From Rhodospirillaceae bacterium (GTDB lineage: Bacteria; Pseudomonadota; Alphaproteobacteria; Dongiales; Dongiaceae): a stretch of 64,000 nt of DNA. The translations under genes were made by a program, and so were the position numbers. Where the stretch lies: NCBI GenBank assembly GCA_016712715.1, contig JADJQM010000003.1, positions 806,001 to 870,000 on the forward strand, written 5' to 3'. The notes beneath the pieces were generated by a model, which was not told where the DNA came from, made no database searches, and was given only the letters and a program-made list of their open reading frames with translations. Position 1 is the first letter of the stretch. Each line of letters begins with the position of its first letter. Below, in pieces: positions 24,934 through 33,482 of the stretch.

Positions 24934-25598
24934 AGTTTCGCCATTTCCGCCAGCAATTCGTCGGTCGAGCGCTGCCGGCAATAGCCTTTGATCGCCTGTT
25001 CGGAAAAGGCCTGGCGTTCCGGCGTATAGGTGGCGCAGGCGTCCGGCACCAGGGTGACGAGATAGCCGAGATCGCCGCCGCCCCGCACCGTATTCTCCAC
25101 ACATTGGTCGGACAGCACACCGAACACGATGATCTGCTCGAAGCCCATGTTGCGCAGGATGTAGTCGAGATTGGTGGTACCCCAAGGCCCCGACGCGGTC
25201 TTGCGGATGATGATATCATCATCTTCCGGCGCCACCTCGTCGATCACCTTGGCTTCCCATGATCCGCGCGGATTATTGATGAAAGAGGCCTTGTGATCGA
25301 CGCCGCGGTCACGACCATCGAGCGTCAGGCTTTCGATGATGACATAGATACTCTCTAGCCCAAGCTTGCGCGCCGCTGCATGCAGGCGCTGCTGATTGGG
25401 GATGGCGAGATTGTCGAGCCGGTCATAGAAATAGCGGTACTTCTCGCTCTCCGGCGAGCGCGCCTGGCGCTTCGCAGCGGCACAATCGGCATTCTGCATG
25501 TCGACGCTGATGAGTGCCGTTTTCGCCGGCACGATCGCCCGCTGCCGATAGGCGGGGCCCATGATCTCGGGGCGATCGGCGGAGGTGGTCTTGGTCAT
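24930..25598 (-). CDS. Isochorismatase-fold cysteine hydrolase
   Basis: A 222-residue hydrolase. The catalytic triad of the family is visible as Asp (ISVDMQN), Lys (IIRKTASG) and Cys (LSDQCVENT). Such enzymes cleave amides and imides such as ureidoacrylate, N-carbamoyl compounds and nicotinamide. ATG 25598 overlaps the stop of the formylglutamate-amidohydrolase-like gene by 4 bases; the frame is open to 25691. It is the last gene of the minus-strand importer operon, so an amide released from the imported solute is a likely substrate. Confidence 0.87.
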   Translation of the reverse strand: MTKTTSADRPEIMGPAYRQRAIVPAKTALISVDMQNADCAAAKRQARSPESEKYRYFYDRLDNLAIPNQQRLHAAARKLGLESIYVIIESLTLDGRDRGVDHKASFINNPRGSWEAKVIDEVAPEDDDIIIRKTASGPWGTTNLDYILRNMGFEQIIVFGVLSDQCVENTVRGGGDLGYLVTLVPDACATYTPERQAFSEQAIKGYCRQRSTDELLAEMAKL

Positions 25599-26416
25599 GG
25601 CTTTGATCCTTTGCGAGGCAGCGACTCTTTGGCAAGGCGGTCGATCTCCGGCTTCAACCGGTCGATGAGGGCAATCAAACGTTCCGACCACGTGCCAATG
25701 GCGGTCGGGGTCGCCAGCGTGTCCTGGCGAATCTCCACCAGTACATGCGGCAGACCACGACGCTCACCATGCTGTGGAATGGTCTGGTCACTGTCATCCT
25801 CGACCGCATAAGGGAGATTGTCGCCGACGACAAGGCCGGGTACGTCGATATTGTCCAGCAGCAGGCCAGCGAGACGCCGGTCACGGTGGTAGGCGAAATC
25901 GACATGCCAGGGCCGCTCTTCGCCGGGGTAATCCGGTGTGAAGCTGTGGATGGCAAAGAGCGCGGTCGGCACATCTCGTGCCGCCCTGCTGTCGAGCAGT
26001 TCGCTGATCGCATCATGATAAGGGTGAAAAAAAGCATCCTGCCGTTGCTTCTGGGCGGCCGCAGACAGTTCGGTATTTGCAGCGATCGCGATTCCGGCAC
26101 TGGTGCGGGGAATTGAGCCGTCGCTCACCAGCGGCCTGTTGCAATCGATCACCAGGCGCGAATAGCCGGTCAGCACCAAAGGTGCTGCAAAGGCCGAAGC
26201 GAGGCTGCGGGCGAGTTGTGCTGCACCAATATCCCAGCCGATATGAGCCTCGATCTCCACACGCGACAGCCCAAGGTCATGTAACGCGTGCGGAATGCGG
26301 TGACTGGCATGGTCACAGACGAACAACAGCGTCGCATCGCTGTCGCGATTGACGATTTCGACGGCCGGCGGTTCGTCGGCTCTAAGCAGGGGCGGCAGGT
26401 TCGTATGATGCAGCAT
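25595..26416 (-). CDS. N-formylglutamate amidohydrolase family protein
   Basis: A 273-residue zinc-amidohydrolase homologue (FGase/HutG family). Landmarks include VCDHASHRIP, SRLVIDCNRPL, IHSFTPDY and LVEIRQD. The family removes formyl groups from glutamate, but many members in non-histidine clusters have unknown amide substrates. ATG 26416 is chosen; the frame runs on for 294 more codons, but that part is antisense-like noise inside the permease gene. It sits between livH and the isochorismatase gene. Confidence 0.85.
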   Translation of the reverse strand: MLHHTNLPPLLRADEPPAVEIVNRDSDATLLFVCDHASHRIPHALHDLGLSRVEIEAHIGWDIGAAQLARSLASAFAAPLVLTGYSRLVIDCNRPLVSDGSIPRTSAGIAIAANTELSAAAQKQRQDAFFHPYHDAISELLDSRAARDVPTALFAIHSFTPDYPGEERPWHVDFAYHRDRRLAGLLLDNIDVPGLVVGDNLPYAVEDDSDQTIPQHGERRGLPHVLVEIRQDTLATPTAIGTWSERLIALIDRLKPEIDRLAKESLPRKGSKP

Positions 26417-26430
26417 GATGTCGGTTCTGG

Positions 26431-27318
26431 TTACGGGCGCACGCTGTGGGCGGTGCCGAAAAGTCCCTGCGGACGGTAGAGCAGCACCAAGACGACGAGG
26501 CTCAAGGCGATGGCGTCGCGAAACGGCTGTACCGATTCCGGCAACACGGCCTGGAGGCCGATTTCGATGGCGCCGAGGAAGAAGCCACCGATGACAGCAC
26601 CTGTTAGGTTGCCGATACCGCCCAGGATCGCCGCGATGAAGGCTTTGAGCACCGGCAGGAAGCCCATCAGCGGATCGACCGAGCCGCGCTGGGCGATCCA
26701 TAACAAGCCGGATACGCCGGCAAGCAGGCCCGAAATCGCAAACGCCGCCAGGATCACGCGATTGGCACGCAAGCCCATGAGGCGCGTGGTCGGGAAATCG
26801 ACCGCCGCCGCTCGAATGGCGATGCCAAGCATGGTGCGCTTCAGGAACAGCGTCAGCAATCCCACCATGGCGAAGGTCGCGAAAATCGACAGGCTCTGAA
26901 TGACCCCGATATGGAACGGGCCCACATTGAAGGCACCGGTAAGAGCCGCCGGGATCGGCACTGGCCGCGGTCGTGCCGAGATAAAATTCTGGAACAGCAT
27001 CTGCAGGATGCCACTCACCGCAAAGCTGGTGATAAGGAGCGAAGTCGGACTGGCGCCTCGCAAGGGACGAAAGGCGATGCGCTCCATCAGGGCCGCCGAC
27101 GCCATCGCGACGAGAAGGGCGAGGGGGATGATCAGGATCGGCGGCACCGCGCTGATGATACTGAAAAACACGGTGTAGCCGGCGATGGTGAGGATCTCGC
27201 CATGGGCGAAGTTGATCATGCCGAGCACGCTGAACACGACGGCCAGGCCCAGCGCCAACAGGGCATAGGTGCCACCGAGGCTCAGGGCATTGACGCATTG
27301 CTGGATCAGCGTTTCCAT
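26431..27318 (-). CDS. livH: Branched-chain amino acid-type ABC transporter permease LivH
   Basis: A 295-residue inner-membrane permease of the LivH family with about eight hydrophobic segments. It begins IQQCVNALSLGGTYALLALGLA-like and includes NFAHGEILTIAGY and GIGNLTGAVIGGFFLGAIE, all family landmarks. It pairs with the LivM part of the fusion at 29220-31064. It lies one base after livF. Confidence 0.93.
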   Translation of the reverse strand: METLIQQCVNALSLGGTYALLALGLAVVFSVLGMINFAHGEILTIAGYTVFFSIISAVPPILIIPLALLVAMASAALMERIAFRPLRGASPTSLLITSFAVSGILQMLFQNFISARPRPVPIPAALTGAFNVGPFHIGVIQSLSIFATFAMVGLLTLFLKRTMLGIAIRAAAVDFPTTRLMGLRANRVILAAFAISGLLAGVSGLLWIAQRGSVDPLMGFLPVLKAFIAAILGGIGNLTGAVIGGFFLGAIEIGLQAVLPESVQPFRDAIALSLVVLVLLYRPQGLFGTAHSVRP

Positions 27319-27319
27319 A

Positions 27320-28033
27320 TCAGGCGTGCCCCAAATAGGCTTTCTGGACGTCGGGTGAGGTCTTCAGTTCGGCGGCACTCCCCGCGAGGACAACCGTGCC
27401 GCCGCTCACTACATAGCCGCGGTCGGCGATGTCGAGGGCCTGGTGCACATCCTGCTCCACAAGCAGGATGGTGAGCCCCATCTGCCGCAACCGGCCGATG
27501 AGGTCGAAGATCATCTCGACCACGATCGGCGCCAGTCCCAGTGAGGGTTCATCGAGCAGCAATAAGCGTGGCTTCGACATCAACGAGCGGGCGATGGCGA
27601 GTTGCTGTTGCTCGCCGCCCGATAATGTGCCGGCCAATTGCTTGCGCCTTGTGGCGAGGATGGGGAACAGCTCCATCATCTGGTCCCACAGCTGCGAGGT
27701 GTCGCCGCTGTTCTTCTGCGTCGCTGCACCGATGCGGAGATTCTCTTCGACCGTGAGGGGCGCGAAGATGCGCCGCCCCTCCGGTGTCAAGGTGAGGCCC
27801 CGGCGAACGATCCGTTCGGTGTTTTCGCCGGTCACAGCGACACCATCGAACCGCACCCGCCCCTGCTGGATCGGCAGCAGGCCGACCATGGCCTGCAGGC
27901 TCGTCGACTTGCCGGCACCATTGGCACCCAGCATCGTGACGATCTCGCCGCTTTCGACAGTCAGGCTGACGTCACGGACCGCTTTGATCGGTCCGTAACT
28001 GACTGCCAGACCCTCGATTTCCAACAGGGGCAT
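27320..28033 (-). CDS. livF: Branched-chain amino acid-type ABC transporter ATPase LivF
   Basis: A 237-residue ATPase. Walker A is GANGAGKSTSLQ, the signature is LSGGEQQQLAIARSL, and Walker B is LLLDEPSLGLAP. The last motif is typical of LivF. It works with the LivG domain of the neighbouring fusion protein. Confidence 0.95.
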   Translation of the reverse strand: MPLLEIEGLAVSYGPIKAVRDVSLTVESGEIVTMLGANGAGKSTSLQAMVGLLPIQQGRVRFDGVAVTGENTERIVRRGLTLTPEGRRIFAPLTVEENLRIGAATQKNSGDTSQLWDQMMELFPILATRRKQLAGTLSGGEQQQLAIARSLMSKPRLLLLDEPSLGLAPIVVEMIFDLIGRLRQMGLTILLVEQDVHQALDIADRGYVVSGGTVVLAGSAAELKTSPDVQKAYLGHA

Positions 28034-28059
28034 GCGCGTAGACCTCAGAGTTCTTGGCC

Positions 28060-29223
28060 TTAGAGCTTAGGCGCCGGGATGAGCGCTGCGTCAGGCGCTT
28101 CCTGCAGCACCAACTCGCGGCCGCCCTTCACCACCTTGATGAGCGAGACCTGGCGCAACGGCACGCCGTCGGTCCCCTTGTAGGTGATGGTGCTGGTGGC
28201 ACCCTGGACATTCTCCAGCTCGCGCACGGCCTCCCAGACCTTAACTCGGTCAACCGAATCCGCCTTCAGCACGGCGGCCTCCAGCACCTTGATAAGGTCG
28301 TAGCCAATGGCGATGTAGATCGTATCCGGATCGGCGCCGGTCGCGGCCTTGTACTTGTTGTTGAAGGCCTCGAGCGGGCTGCCCGGGGCAGCGAAGCCCG
28401 CGGTGGAGAAGACGACGCCCTCGGCCACGTCACCCAGCGCAAAGGTCGTCGGCGAATCGATGCCGTCGGAGCCGATCACCGGCGCCGTGATGCCGGCCGC
28501 GCGCAGCTGCTTGATGAAGGCCGGGAAATCCGGCTCATAGGCCGCTGTCATGATGACGTCGGGGGCTGGCGACAGGGACTTCACCTTGGTCACCTGGGCG
28601 CTGAAATCCTGCTGACCCATGCTGTAGTTGTCCTCGCCCACCACCTTGCCGCCGAGCTTCTCGAACACGGTCTTGAAGTAAAGCGGCAGCTGGGTATAGG
28701 CGGTGTCCGGTGAGATCAGGATGTAGGCATTTTTGTAGCCGCTATCGATCGCGTATTTGGCCGAGACCGTGGCCTGGACATTGTCACCGGGGAAGTTGGT
28801 GAACATGTGATCGCCCACCGCCAGCGGCAGGTTTGGCGACGACGCGCAAGTCGAGAACGCCGCGACGCCGGCGGCTTGCGCCATCTGACCGGCGCCAATC
28901 GACGGATCGGCATCACAGGGTGTGACCAGGACCGCTGCGCCGTCGTCAATCAGTTCCTGTGCCGCGATCGAGGTCTGCGCCGGATCGGAGCGCGAATCCT
29001 TGAGACGCAGATCGATCTTGTACTTGCCGCCAATGCCGCCGGCCGCATTGATTTCGTCGATGGCGAGCTGCATGCCCTTTTGCGCGGGCACATCGGCATA
29101 GGCGAGACCGCCGGTCAGGCTGATGGCGGCACCCACCACCAGATCCTCGGCGGCTGCCTGTTGCGGGGCAAGTGTGGCGAGGCTCAGGACCCCGGCCAGG
29201 GCGTAGATGGGAACAAGTTTCAT
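28060..29223 (-). CDS. Branched-chain amino acid-type periplasmic binding protein
   Basis: A 387-residue receptor of the LivJ/LivK family. A signal peptide ends near residue 26 (QAAAEDL), then VVGAAISLTGGLAYADV opens the type I periplasmic fold. The ligand is likely an amino acid or amide, but the family also takes urea, short amides and aromatic compounds. Its ATG overlaps the stop of the LivM-LivG fusion by 4 bases. Confidence 0.93.
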   Translation of the reverse strand: MKLVPIYALAGVLSLATLAPQQAAAEDLVVGAAISLTGGLAYADVPAQKGMQLAIDEINAAGGIGGKYKIDLRLKDSRSDPAQTSIAAQELIDDGAAVLVTPCDADPSIGAGQMAQAAGVAAFSTCASSPNLPLAVGDHMFTNFPGDNVQATVSAKYAIDSGYKNAYILISPDTAYTQLPLYFKTVFEKLGGKVVGEDNYSMGQQDFSAQVTKVKSLSPAPDVIMTAAYEPDFPAFIKQLRAAGITAPVIGSDGIDSPTTFALGDVAEGVVFSTAGFAAPGSPLEAFNNKYKAATGADPDTIYIAIGYDLIKVLEAAVLKADSVDRVKVWEAVRELENVQGATSTITYKGTDGVPLRQVSLIKVVKGGRELVLQEAPDAALIPAPKL

Positions 29224-31064
29224 GACACGCTCCTCTCTGTGGTGGTGATGTTGGAATGGTCGACAACGGGTTTGTGGTTGCGGCCGATATAGGCTTCGAT
29301 CACAACCGGGTCATTCTGGACATCGGCCGGCAGGCCGGTCGCAATCATCTGGCCTTTGTTGAGCACGACAATGCGGTCGCACAGCCGCATGACCAGGTCG
29401 AGATGATGCTCGACCAGCAGCAGGCCGAGCCCGTATTTGTCGCGGATCTGGCGCAGCAGGCCCATCAGAGCCTGGGTCTCGGCGGAGTTCATCCCGGCGG
29501 CGGGCTCATCCAGCATCAGATAGCGCGGCTTGGTGGCGAGTGCCCGCGCGATCTCGACCCGGCGCTGTTCGCCATAGGCCAGCGCCCCAGCCCGGCGGTC
29601 GGCAAGATGCGCCACACCCAGCTCGGTCAGGGCCGCCATCGCCTCAGCACGAATGTCATCGCCGCGCCCACTCGCGGAAACGGCGACCTCGATATTCTCA
29701 AGGACCGTCATCTCCTTGAAGAGGCGGATGTTCTGGAACGAGCGACCGAGGCCGAGGCGCGCGATGCGGTGCGCCGGTAGGCCCTGCACAGCGATTCCGT
29801 CCAGCGTCACCGTGCCGCTGGTGGGCGGCACAGCGCCGGAGATCGCATTGAGCATCGTGGTCTTGCCGGACCCGTTTGGCCCGATCAGGCCGACGATCTC
29901 GCCCGGACGGAGGTCAAGGCTGACTTGGTCGAGCGCTTTCAACCCAGCAAAATTTTTGGAAACGGCGCTGACCTGAAGCAACCCGTCCTTGGTACTGGCG
30001 ACAAAGGATGTCGCCGCCGGCTTCACTGCCGCAACCAGCCTGTCCTTGAACCAGTGATCCACTTCGGCCAAGCCCAACATGCCGCCTGGCCGCCTGTACA
30101 TGACGAAAAGAATGCCAAGGCCAAGCGCCAGCTGCGTGAGACCGAAGATCTGCGGCAGGCCTAGCGCCGGCAGGATCGGCCCCTCTTCCAGCCGCCGCGC
30201 CAATTCCATGACGATGGTGACTAGGGCCGTGCCGGCGACAGCACCCGACACCGAGCCGATGCCGCCGATGATGAGCATGGCGAGGATGCTGAAAGTGTCG
30301 ACGAAGAAAAACTTCTTGGGGCTGAAGGCGCCCAGAAAATGGGCAATCATGGCGCCGGCCACCGCCATCATCATGGCGGACAGAACCCAGGCTACCAGTC
30401 GCCGACGCGAGATGTTGACGCCCATTGCTTGTGCGGCGAGTTCATCCTCCCGCGCCGCCCGCACTTCGAGTCCGGCTGGCATGTCGCGGAACACGCGGGC
30501 GACCAGGATGGCTGCCGCCACCCAGAACAGCAGCGACGGCAAGGTCACCAATCGGTCGACGCCAAAAAAAGTCTGGCTGCCGCGGGTGAAATCCTTGGCG
30601 CCGTTGAGGACGCTGTGCACGATCACCAGAAAGGCCAAGGTCGCGATCGAGGCCGCGGAACCTGTGAGGCGTGAAATCGGCACGCCGGCCACCAGCGCAA
30701 AGAGGCCAACCACGACGATGCTGACCAGGCAGGCCTCGTTGAGGCTCATCTGCGCCTGCATCAGGAAATCCGGCAAATTGGGCAACGTCATCGCCTTTTT
30801 GGCCGGCGCCATGGTGAGGATCGAGGTGAGATAAGCGCCGATCCCCATGAATCCGACATGGCCGAAGCTCATGATCCCGGAATTGCCGGAATAGAGGCCG
30901 TTCGCGACAACGGCGATGAGATTGATGAGGAATATGATGACAATGCGCTGCTCGGACGCGCCGAACAGATGGCCCGACGCCAGCGTCAGCAGCGCCACGG
31001 GCAGGATCAGCAGCAGCGATCCGGCGACAGCCGGCCGCGCACGACTTGGCAAGGCGAAATCCAC
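29220..31064 (-). CDS. Fused LivM permease and LivG ATPase
   Basis: One frame joins two transporter parts. The N-terminal half is a LivM permease with about eight to ten hydrophobic segments (SGNSGIMSFGHVGFMGIGAY). The C-terminal part is a LivG ATPase with Walker A GPNGSGKTTMLN, signature LAYGEQRRVEIARAL and Walker B MLDEPAAGMN. These are usually separate genes. The start is not fixed: GTG 31064 places eleven residues before the first helix and is used here, but TTG codons at 31148 and 31178 are in frame and no site has a good ribosome-binding sequence. The first gene of the operon, divergent from an RpiR gene. Confidence 0.88.
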   Translation of the reverse strand: MDFALPSRARPAVAGSLLLILPVALLTLASGHLFGASEQRIVIIFLINLIAVVANGLYSGNSGIMSFGHVGFMGIGAYLTSILTMAPAKKAMTLPNLPDFLMQAQMSLNEACLVSIVVVGLFALVAGVPISRLTGSAASIATLAFLVIVHSVLNGAKDFTRGSQTFFGVDRLVTLPSLLFWVAAAILVARVFRDMPAGLEVRAAREDELAAQAMGVNISRRRLVAWVLSAMMMAVAGAMIAHFLGAFSPKKFFFVDTFSILAMLIIGGIGSVSGAVAGTALVTIVMELARRLEEGPILPALGLPQIFGLTQLALGLGILFVMYRRPGGMLGLAEVDHWFKDRLVAAVKPAATSFVASTKDGLLQVSAVSKNFAGLKALDQVSLDLRPGEIVGLIGPNGSGKTTMLNAISGAVPPTSGTVTLDGIAVQGLPAHRIARLGLGRSFQNIRLFKEMTVLENIEVAVSASGRGDDIRAEAMAALTELGVAHLADRRAGALAYGEQRRVEIARALATKPRYLMLDEPAAGMNSAETQALMGLLRQIRDKYGLGLLLVEHHLDLVMRLCDRIVVLNKGQMIATGLPADVQNDPVVIEAYIGRNHKPVVDHSNITTTERSVS

Positions 31065-31168
31065 GATCTGTTTGATCGCCGGTCTCCCGATTCTAACTTG
31101 GTGATCGTCTTTGGCGTCCCTGCGCGGCCTCTCCGGGTCGCTGTTCAATAATAGTAGGTATTTCGTTC

Positions 31169-32164
31169 TTGCTGTCAATCGTCGTTTCTGTAGTATTCAC
31201 TACGTCACGTGGCGGGGAGGCGAAAACGGCCAAGTCAGCATCACATCCGGTCACCATCGAGCAACGCGTCCGCGCATTGCTGCCGCAACTGACGCCCGGC
31301 GAAAAGCGCGCGGCACGTGCTGTGCTGGCGGCCTATCCCATCGCGGCCCTTGGCACGATCGCCGAACTGACCACCCGCGCCGACGCCTCGGCACCCACCA
31401 TCCTGCGCCTCACGGCAAAGCTCGGCTTCGACGGCTATTCGCATTTCCAGCGGGCGGTGCGCGAAGAAGTGCAGGAAAAGATGCAGTCCCCGCTGACACT
31501 CATGGACAGCGCGCCACGCGTGCCCAATGCCAAACGCGGCTTCTTTGGCGCCTTTATCGACGACATCATTGCAGCACTGCAGCGCACGCAGCGCTTGCTC
31601 GACAATGATGTGCTGGAAAGCGCCATCGCGACGCTCGCCGACCCGACCAAGCGGATCTATGCACTGGGTGGCCGCTCCAGCCATGTGCTCTCGAAACATC
31701 TTGTCTTCCATCTCCATCAGTTGCGCCCGGCCGTACAGGAAATCACGGCGGGTTCGGTGCCGATTTATCACCAATCAGCGGATATGAATCGCGCCGCCGT
31801 GATCGTCGTGTTCGATTTCCGCCGCTATGAGCGCCAGACCATCGAATTCTGCCAGCAGGCAGCGAAACAGGGGGCCAGGATCATCCTGGTGACCGATCCC
31901 TGGCTGTCGCCGGTGGCCGAAATCGCCCATTGGGTGCTGCCGGTCGAGGTCGATGTCCCGTCGCCCTTCGACAGTTCCTTGGCGGCCATGGCGGTGGTCG
32001 AGGCGATGCTGGCCGGCACCCTCGCGCGCCTCGGGATCGCCGCGCGCCAACGGATGGAACGGCTGGAACAGGTCGCCGGCGTTGATAAGGTAATCGGCGG
32101 GACCGAGACTACAGCGCCGGAATCGGCGCAGAAGAAAACCCAGGCGCGGAGAAAATCGCGGTGA
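31169..32164 (+). CDS. RpiR/MurR-family transcriptional regulator
   Basis: An RpiR regulator: an N-terminal helix-turn-helix (LTPGEKRAARAVLAAYP, ASAPTILRLTAKLGFDGY) followed by a SIS domain (YALGGRSSHVLSKHL, IVVFDFRRYERQTIEFC). No ATG or GTG precedes the domain in frame. TTG 31169 gives 331 residues. A strong GGGGAGG at 31214-31220 sits 5 bases before an in-frame ACG at 31226, which may be the true start and would place the operator box outside the gene. The regulator is coupled to the glutamine-synthetase-like gene (GTGA overlap) and is divergent from the importer, so it probably controls both. Confidence 0.88.
   Translation: MLSIVVSVVFTTSRGGEAKTAKSASHPVTIEQRVRALLPQLTPGEKRAARAVLAAYPIAALGTIAELTTRADASAPTILRLTAKLGFDGYSHFQRAVREEVQEKMQSPLTLMDSAPRVPNAKRGFFGAFIDDIIAALQRTQRLLDNDVLESAIATLADPTKRIYALGGRSSHVLSKHLVFHLHQLRPAVQEITAGSVPIYHQSADMNRAAVIVVFDFRRYERQTIEFCQQAAKQGARIILVTDPWLSPVAEIAHWVLPVEVDVPSPFDSSLAAMAVVEAMLAGTLARLGIAARQRMERLEQVAGVDKVIGGTETTAPESAQKKTQARRKSR
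31190..31203. promoter_or_regulatory. Inverted repeat GTAGT-N4-ACTAC (candidate RpiR operator)
   Basis: The repeat lies between the LivM-LivG gene and the divergent RpiR gene, and is preceded by a T, giving TGTAGT at the left. It resembles 20667-20679. It falls inside the longest RpiR frame, which supports a later translation start for that regulator. Confidence 0.5.
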
Positions 32165-33480
32165 GCCAATCCTCTGACCTAGCCATCTTCCTGACCAACG
32201 ACCTCACCGGCATCAGCCGCGGCCGCGCCTTTCCGGCAGCCGATCTCAAGGACCGCATGCGCGCTGGCGTGGGCTGGGTCCCGGCCAACCTCGCCCTCAC
32301 ACCCTTCGGCGTGATCGGCGCCAACCCCTTCGGGCCGTTGGGTGATCTGCGCCTGCAGCCTGACCCCGACAGCGCTGGTTTCCAGATGACCGGTATCAAC
32401 GGTGAGCCGGATCTTCACGCCTTCCTGTGCGACATCGTCGAAACCGACGGCTCGCCCTGGGGTGGCTGCGGACGCGGCTTCGCCAAGAAGGCGCTCTCTG
32501 ATCTCGCCGCTGAATTCGGCCTGACGGTGAAGGCTTCCTTTGAACATGAATTCTTCCTGCTCGGCGACAATGAGATCGGCGATGCCGCCTTCACGCTCCA
32601 GGACTTCCGCAGCCAGCAGGGCTTCCTGGGTTCGGTCATCGCGGCACTGACCAGGGCCGGCGTCGATCCGGAGATGATCCTGCGCGAGTATGGCCCCAAG
32701 CAGTTCGAAGTCACCATGAAGCCAGCGCGCGGGTTGTTGGCTGCCGACCGCGCCGTGATCCTGCGCGAGATCACGCGTGATATTGCGCGCCAGTTCCGGC
32801 AGCGAGCTTGCTTCTCCCCTATCATCGATCCGCTCTCGGTCGGCAGCGGCGTGCATGTGCATTTCAGCCTGGAGACCCTGGACGGCAAGCCGATTACCCA
32901 TGATCCGACGCAACCCGGCGGCATCAGTGCCCAGGTAGGCAGTTTTGTGGCCGGTGTGCTGAAGCACATGCCGGCCCTTTGTGCTTTGACGGCACCCAGC
33001 ACCATTTCCTATCTGCGCCTGACGCCGCATCGCTGGAGTGCCGGCTACAACTGCTTCGGCTACCGCAATCGCGAGGCGGGTGTCCGCATCTGCCCGGTCG
33101 ACGACACGCCAGGCCATGACATTGCCAAGCAGGTGCATCTTGAATTCCGCGCCAGCGATGCCACTGCCAGCCCCTTTATGGTGCTGGGTGCTCTGGTTCG
33201 CGCCGGTATCGAAGGCTTGCGCGGCAAGGCAAAGGCGCCGCCGCTGGCCGAGGGCGATCCTGCCGATCTCTCCGCCGCGCAATTGGCTGCCATGAACATC
33301 CGCCGCTTGCCAGACTCCCTCCCCATGGCCTTGCAGGAGTTGGACAAGGACACAGTCGTCTCCTCCTGGCTGCCGGTGCCGCTCATGCAAGGTTACCGTG
33401 CGCTGAAGCATGCCGAAATGGAGAAGACCGCGGGCCTCGATGCGCATAAGCAATGTGACCTCTATGCCGGATATTACTAG
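32161..33480 (+). CDS. Glutamine-synthetase-like amine ligase
   Basis: A 439-residue homologue of type I glutamine synthetases, in the group that includes gamma-glutamylpolyamine synthetases. Active-site landmarks are kept: SFEHEFFLL, GSGVHVHFSL, YNCFGYRNREAGVRIC and LEFRASDATASP. These proteins attach glutamate to amines or ammonia using ATP. Catabolic context (regulator, two aminotransferases, amidohydrolases, importer) favours gamma-glutamylation of an amine. It starts at GTG 32161, overlapping the regulator's stop, and precedes the aminotransferase gene by 2 bases. Confidence 0.87.
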   Translation: MSQSSDLAIFLTNDLTGISRGRAFPAADLKDRMRAGVGWVPANLALTPFGVIGANPFGPLGDLRLQPDPDSAGFQMTGINGEPDLHAFLCDIVETDGSPWGGCGRGFAKKALSDLAAEFGLTVKASFEHEFFLLGDNEIGDAAFTLQDFRSQQGFLGSVIAALTRAGVDPEMILREYGPKQFEVTMKPARGLLAADRAVILREITRDIARQFRQRACFSPIIDPLSVGSGVHVHFSLETLDGKPITHDPTQPGGISAQVGSFVAGVLKHMPALCALTAPSTISYLRLTPHRWSAGYNCFGYRNREAGVRICPVDDTPGHDIAKQVHLEFRASDATASPFMVLGALVRAGIEGLRGKAKAPPLAEGDPADLSAAQLAAMNIRRLPDSLPMALQELDKDTVVSSWLPVPLMQGYRALKHAEMEKTAGLDAHKQCDLYAGYY

Positions 33481-33482
33481 CA

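Noticed and set aside
25595..27298. A 567-residue amidohydrolase with a long N-terminal extension
   Set aside because: The first 294 residues are an Arg/Pro-rich shadow of livH; the family match begins at ATG 26416.
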